Of a DNA stretch of 64,000 bases, positions 63,739 through 64,000 are shown one piece after another. Position 1 is the first letter of the stretch; each line of letters begins with the position of its first letter. Location: positions 62,001 to 126,000 of the forward strand of contig NZ_LPVZ01000019.1 of assembly GCF_001613795.1 (NCBI RefSeq). The letters are read 5' to 3'. A model generated the notes under the pieces. The model was not told where the DNA came from and ran no database searches. It worked only from the letters and a program-made list of their open reading frames with translations. A program made the position numbers and the translations under genes. This stretch comes from Thalassospira sp. MCCC 1A01148 (lineage in GTDB: Bacteria; Pseudomonadota; Alphaproteobacteria; Rhodospirillales; Thalassospiraceae).

Positions 63739-64000
63739 TTACTGGGCGCTGAGCTGTTCGAACAAACGGGCTACGGCCTCGGCCCCGGGGTCAATATGAC
63801 CTTCAAGCTGTTCGGCATTGATATAGGATGCGCGCCCGGCTTTTGCCTTCACAATGGTCGAGGTATGAACAGCCCCCTTGCGCGCAGCATCTGCCGCAGC
63901 CGAAAGGTCTTTTTCTTCAAGAGCATTCAGTGCGGGTTTCAGGGCATCAACCATGGTGCGATCACCAAGCTCAGCCCCCCCGATTTGCTGCATCCGCTCC
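63739..64000 (-). CDS. DAK2/DhaL-domain dihydroxyacetone kinase, C-terminal end, partial
   Basis: The last 86 residues of a protein that continues past the right edge. GGAELGDRTMVDALKPAL and AKAGRASYINAEQLEGHIDP are the nucleotide-binding loop and C-terminal signature of the DAK2 (DhaL) domain. It could be free-standing DhaL, or the end of a fused DhaK-DhaL kinase for dihydroxyacetone or a tetrulose sugar. The codons before the in-frame ATG at 63993 are open, so the gene does not start there. Confidence 0.85.
   Translation of the reverse strand, partial: ERMQQIGGAELGDRTMVDALKPALNALEEKDLSAAADAARKGAVHTSTIVKAKAGRASYINAEQLEGHIDPGAEAVARLFEQLSAQ

Overview
The window reads as chromosomal DNA of a marine or halotolerant alphaproteobacterium. 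Thalassospira or a close Rhodospirillales relative is my best guess. That guess rests on moderate GC content, many TRAP and ABC importers, an ectoine catabolic operon, MITE-like elements and the alphaproteobacterial polyamine gene pair; I ran no database search. No rRNA, tRNA, CRISPR array, phage or plasmid replication gene is visible.

Layout. 1-7940 (+) is an ectoine/hydroxyectoine island: the end of a MocR-type regulator, two TRAP permease subunits, eutA, eutB, eutC, doeA, doeB and an AsnC regulator. 8016-12896 (-) is a second TRAP system with an amidase and a tiny membrane protein. A folded 269-bp MITE follows, then a D-2-hydroxyacid dehydrogenase (-). 14746-20680 (-) is a sugar-type ABC operon with an isomerase and a Gfo/Idh dehydrogenase, and a divergent LacI regulator. 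After a VOC protein come the carboxyspermidine decarboxylase and dehydrogenase genes (23077-25494), whose leader holds a 20-codon ORF.

25600-27321 (-) encodes a large membrane protein of unknown function built partly from hexanucleotide repeats. Next to it lies a degraded, internally deleted second copy of the carboxyspermidine dehydrogenase gene. A MFS transporter follows. 29334-37198 (+) is a LacI-controlled ABC operon with a GH63-type hydrolase, probably for a glycosidic compatible solute. One permease carries a DUF11-like extracytoplasmic insert and the other has about 130 extra N-terminal residues. A second MITE lies in the leader of this operon.

37376-47590 holds an AsnC regulator, a DUF1127 protein and a branched-chain-type (HAAT) ABC locus. 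In it LivM, LivG and LivF are fused in one polypeptide, next to an amidohydrolase, a GntR regulator and a gamma-glutamyltransferase-like gene. 47733-52926 (-) is a second, conventional HAAT operon, divergent from a ScfR/RamB-type regulator. 54825-58240 encodes a response regulator, a small membrane protein that seems to begin at ATC, and a fused solute-symporter histidine kinase. The window ends with mmsA and a LysR gene, an unknown protein, a FAH-family enzyme, a dienelactone hydrolase and a partial DhaL.

Most of the window is scavenging: five complete importers plus one partial one, each beside the enzymes expected to use its substrate and a dedicated regulator. A recurring design is that all five complete importer operons have an 11-bp-class hairpin between the binding-protein gene and the next cistron.
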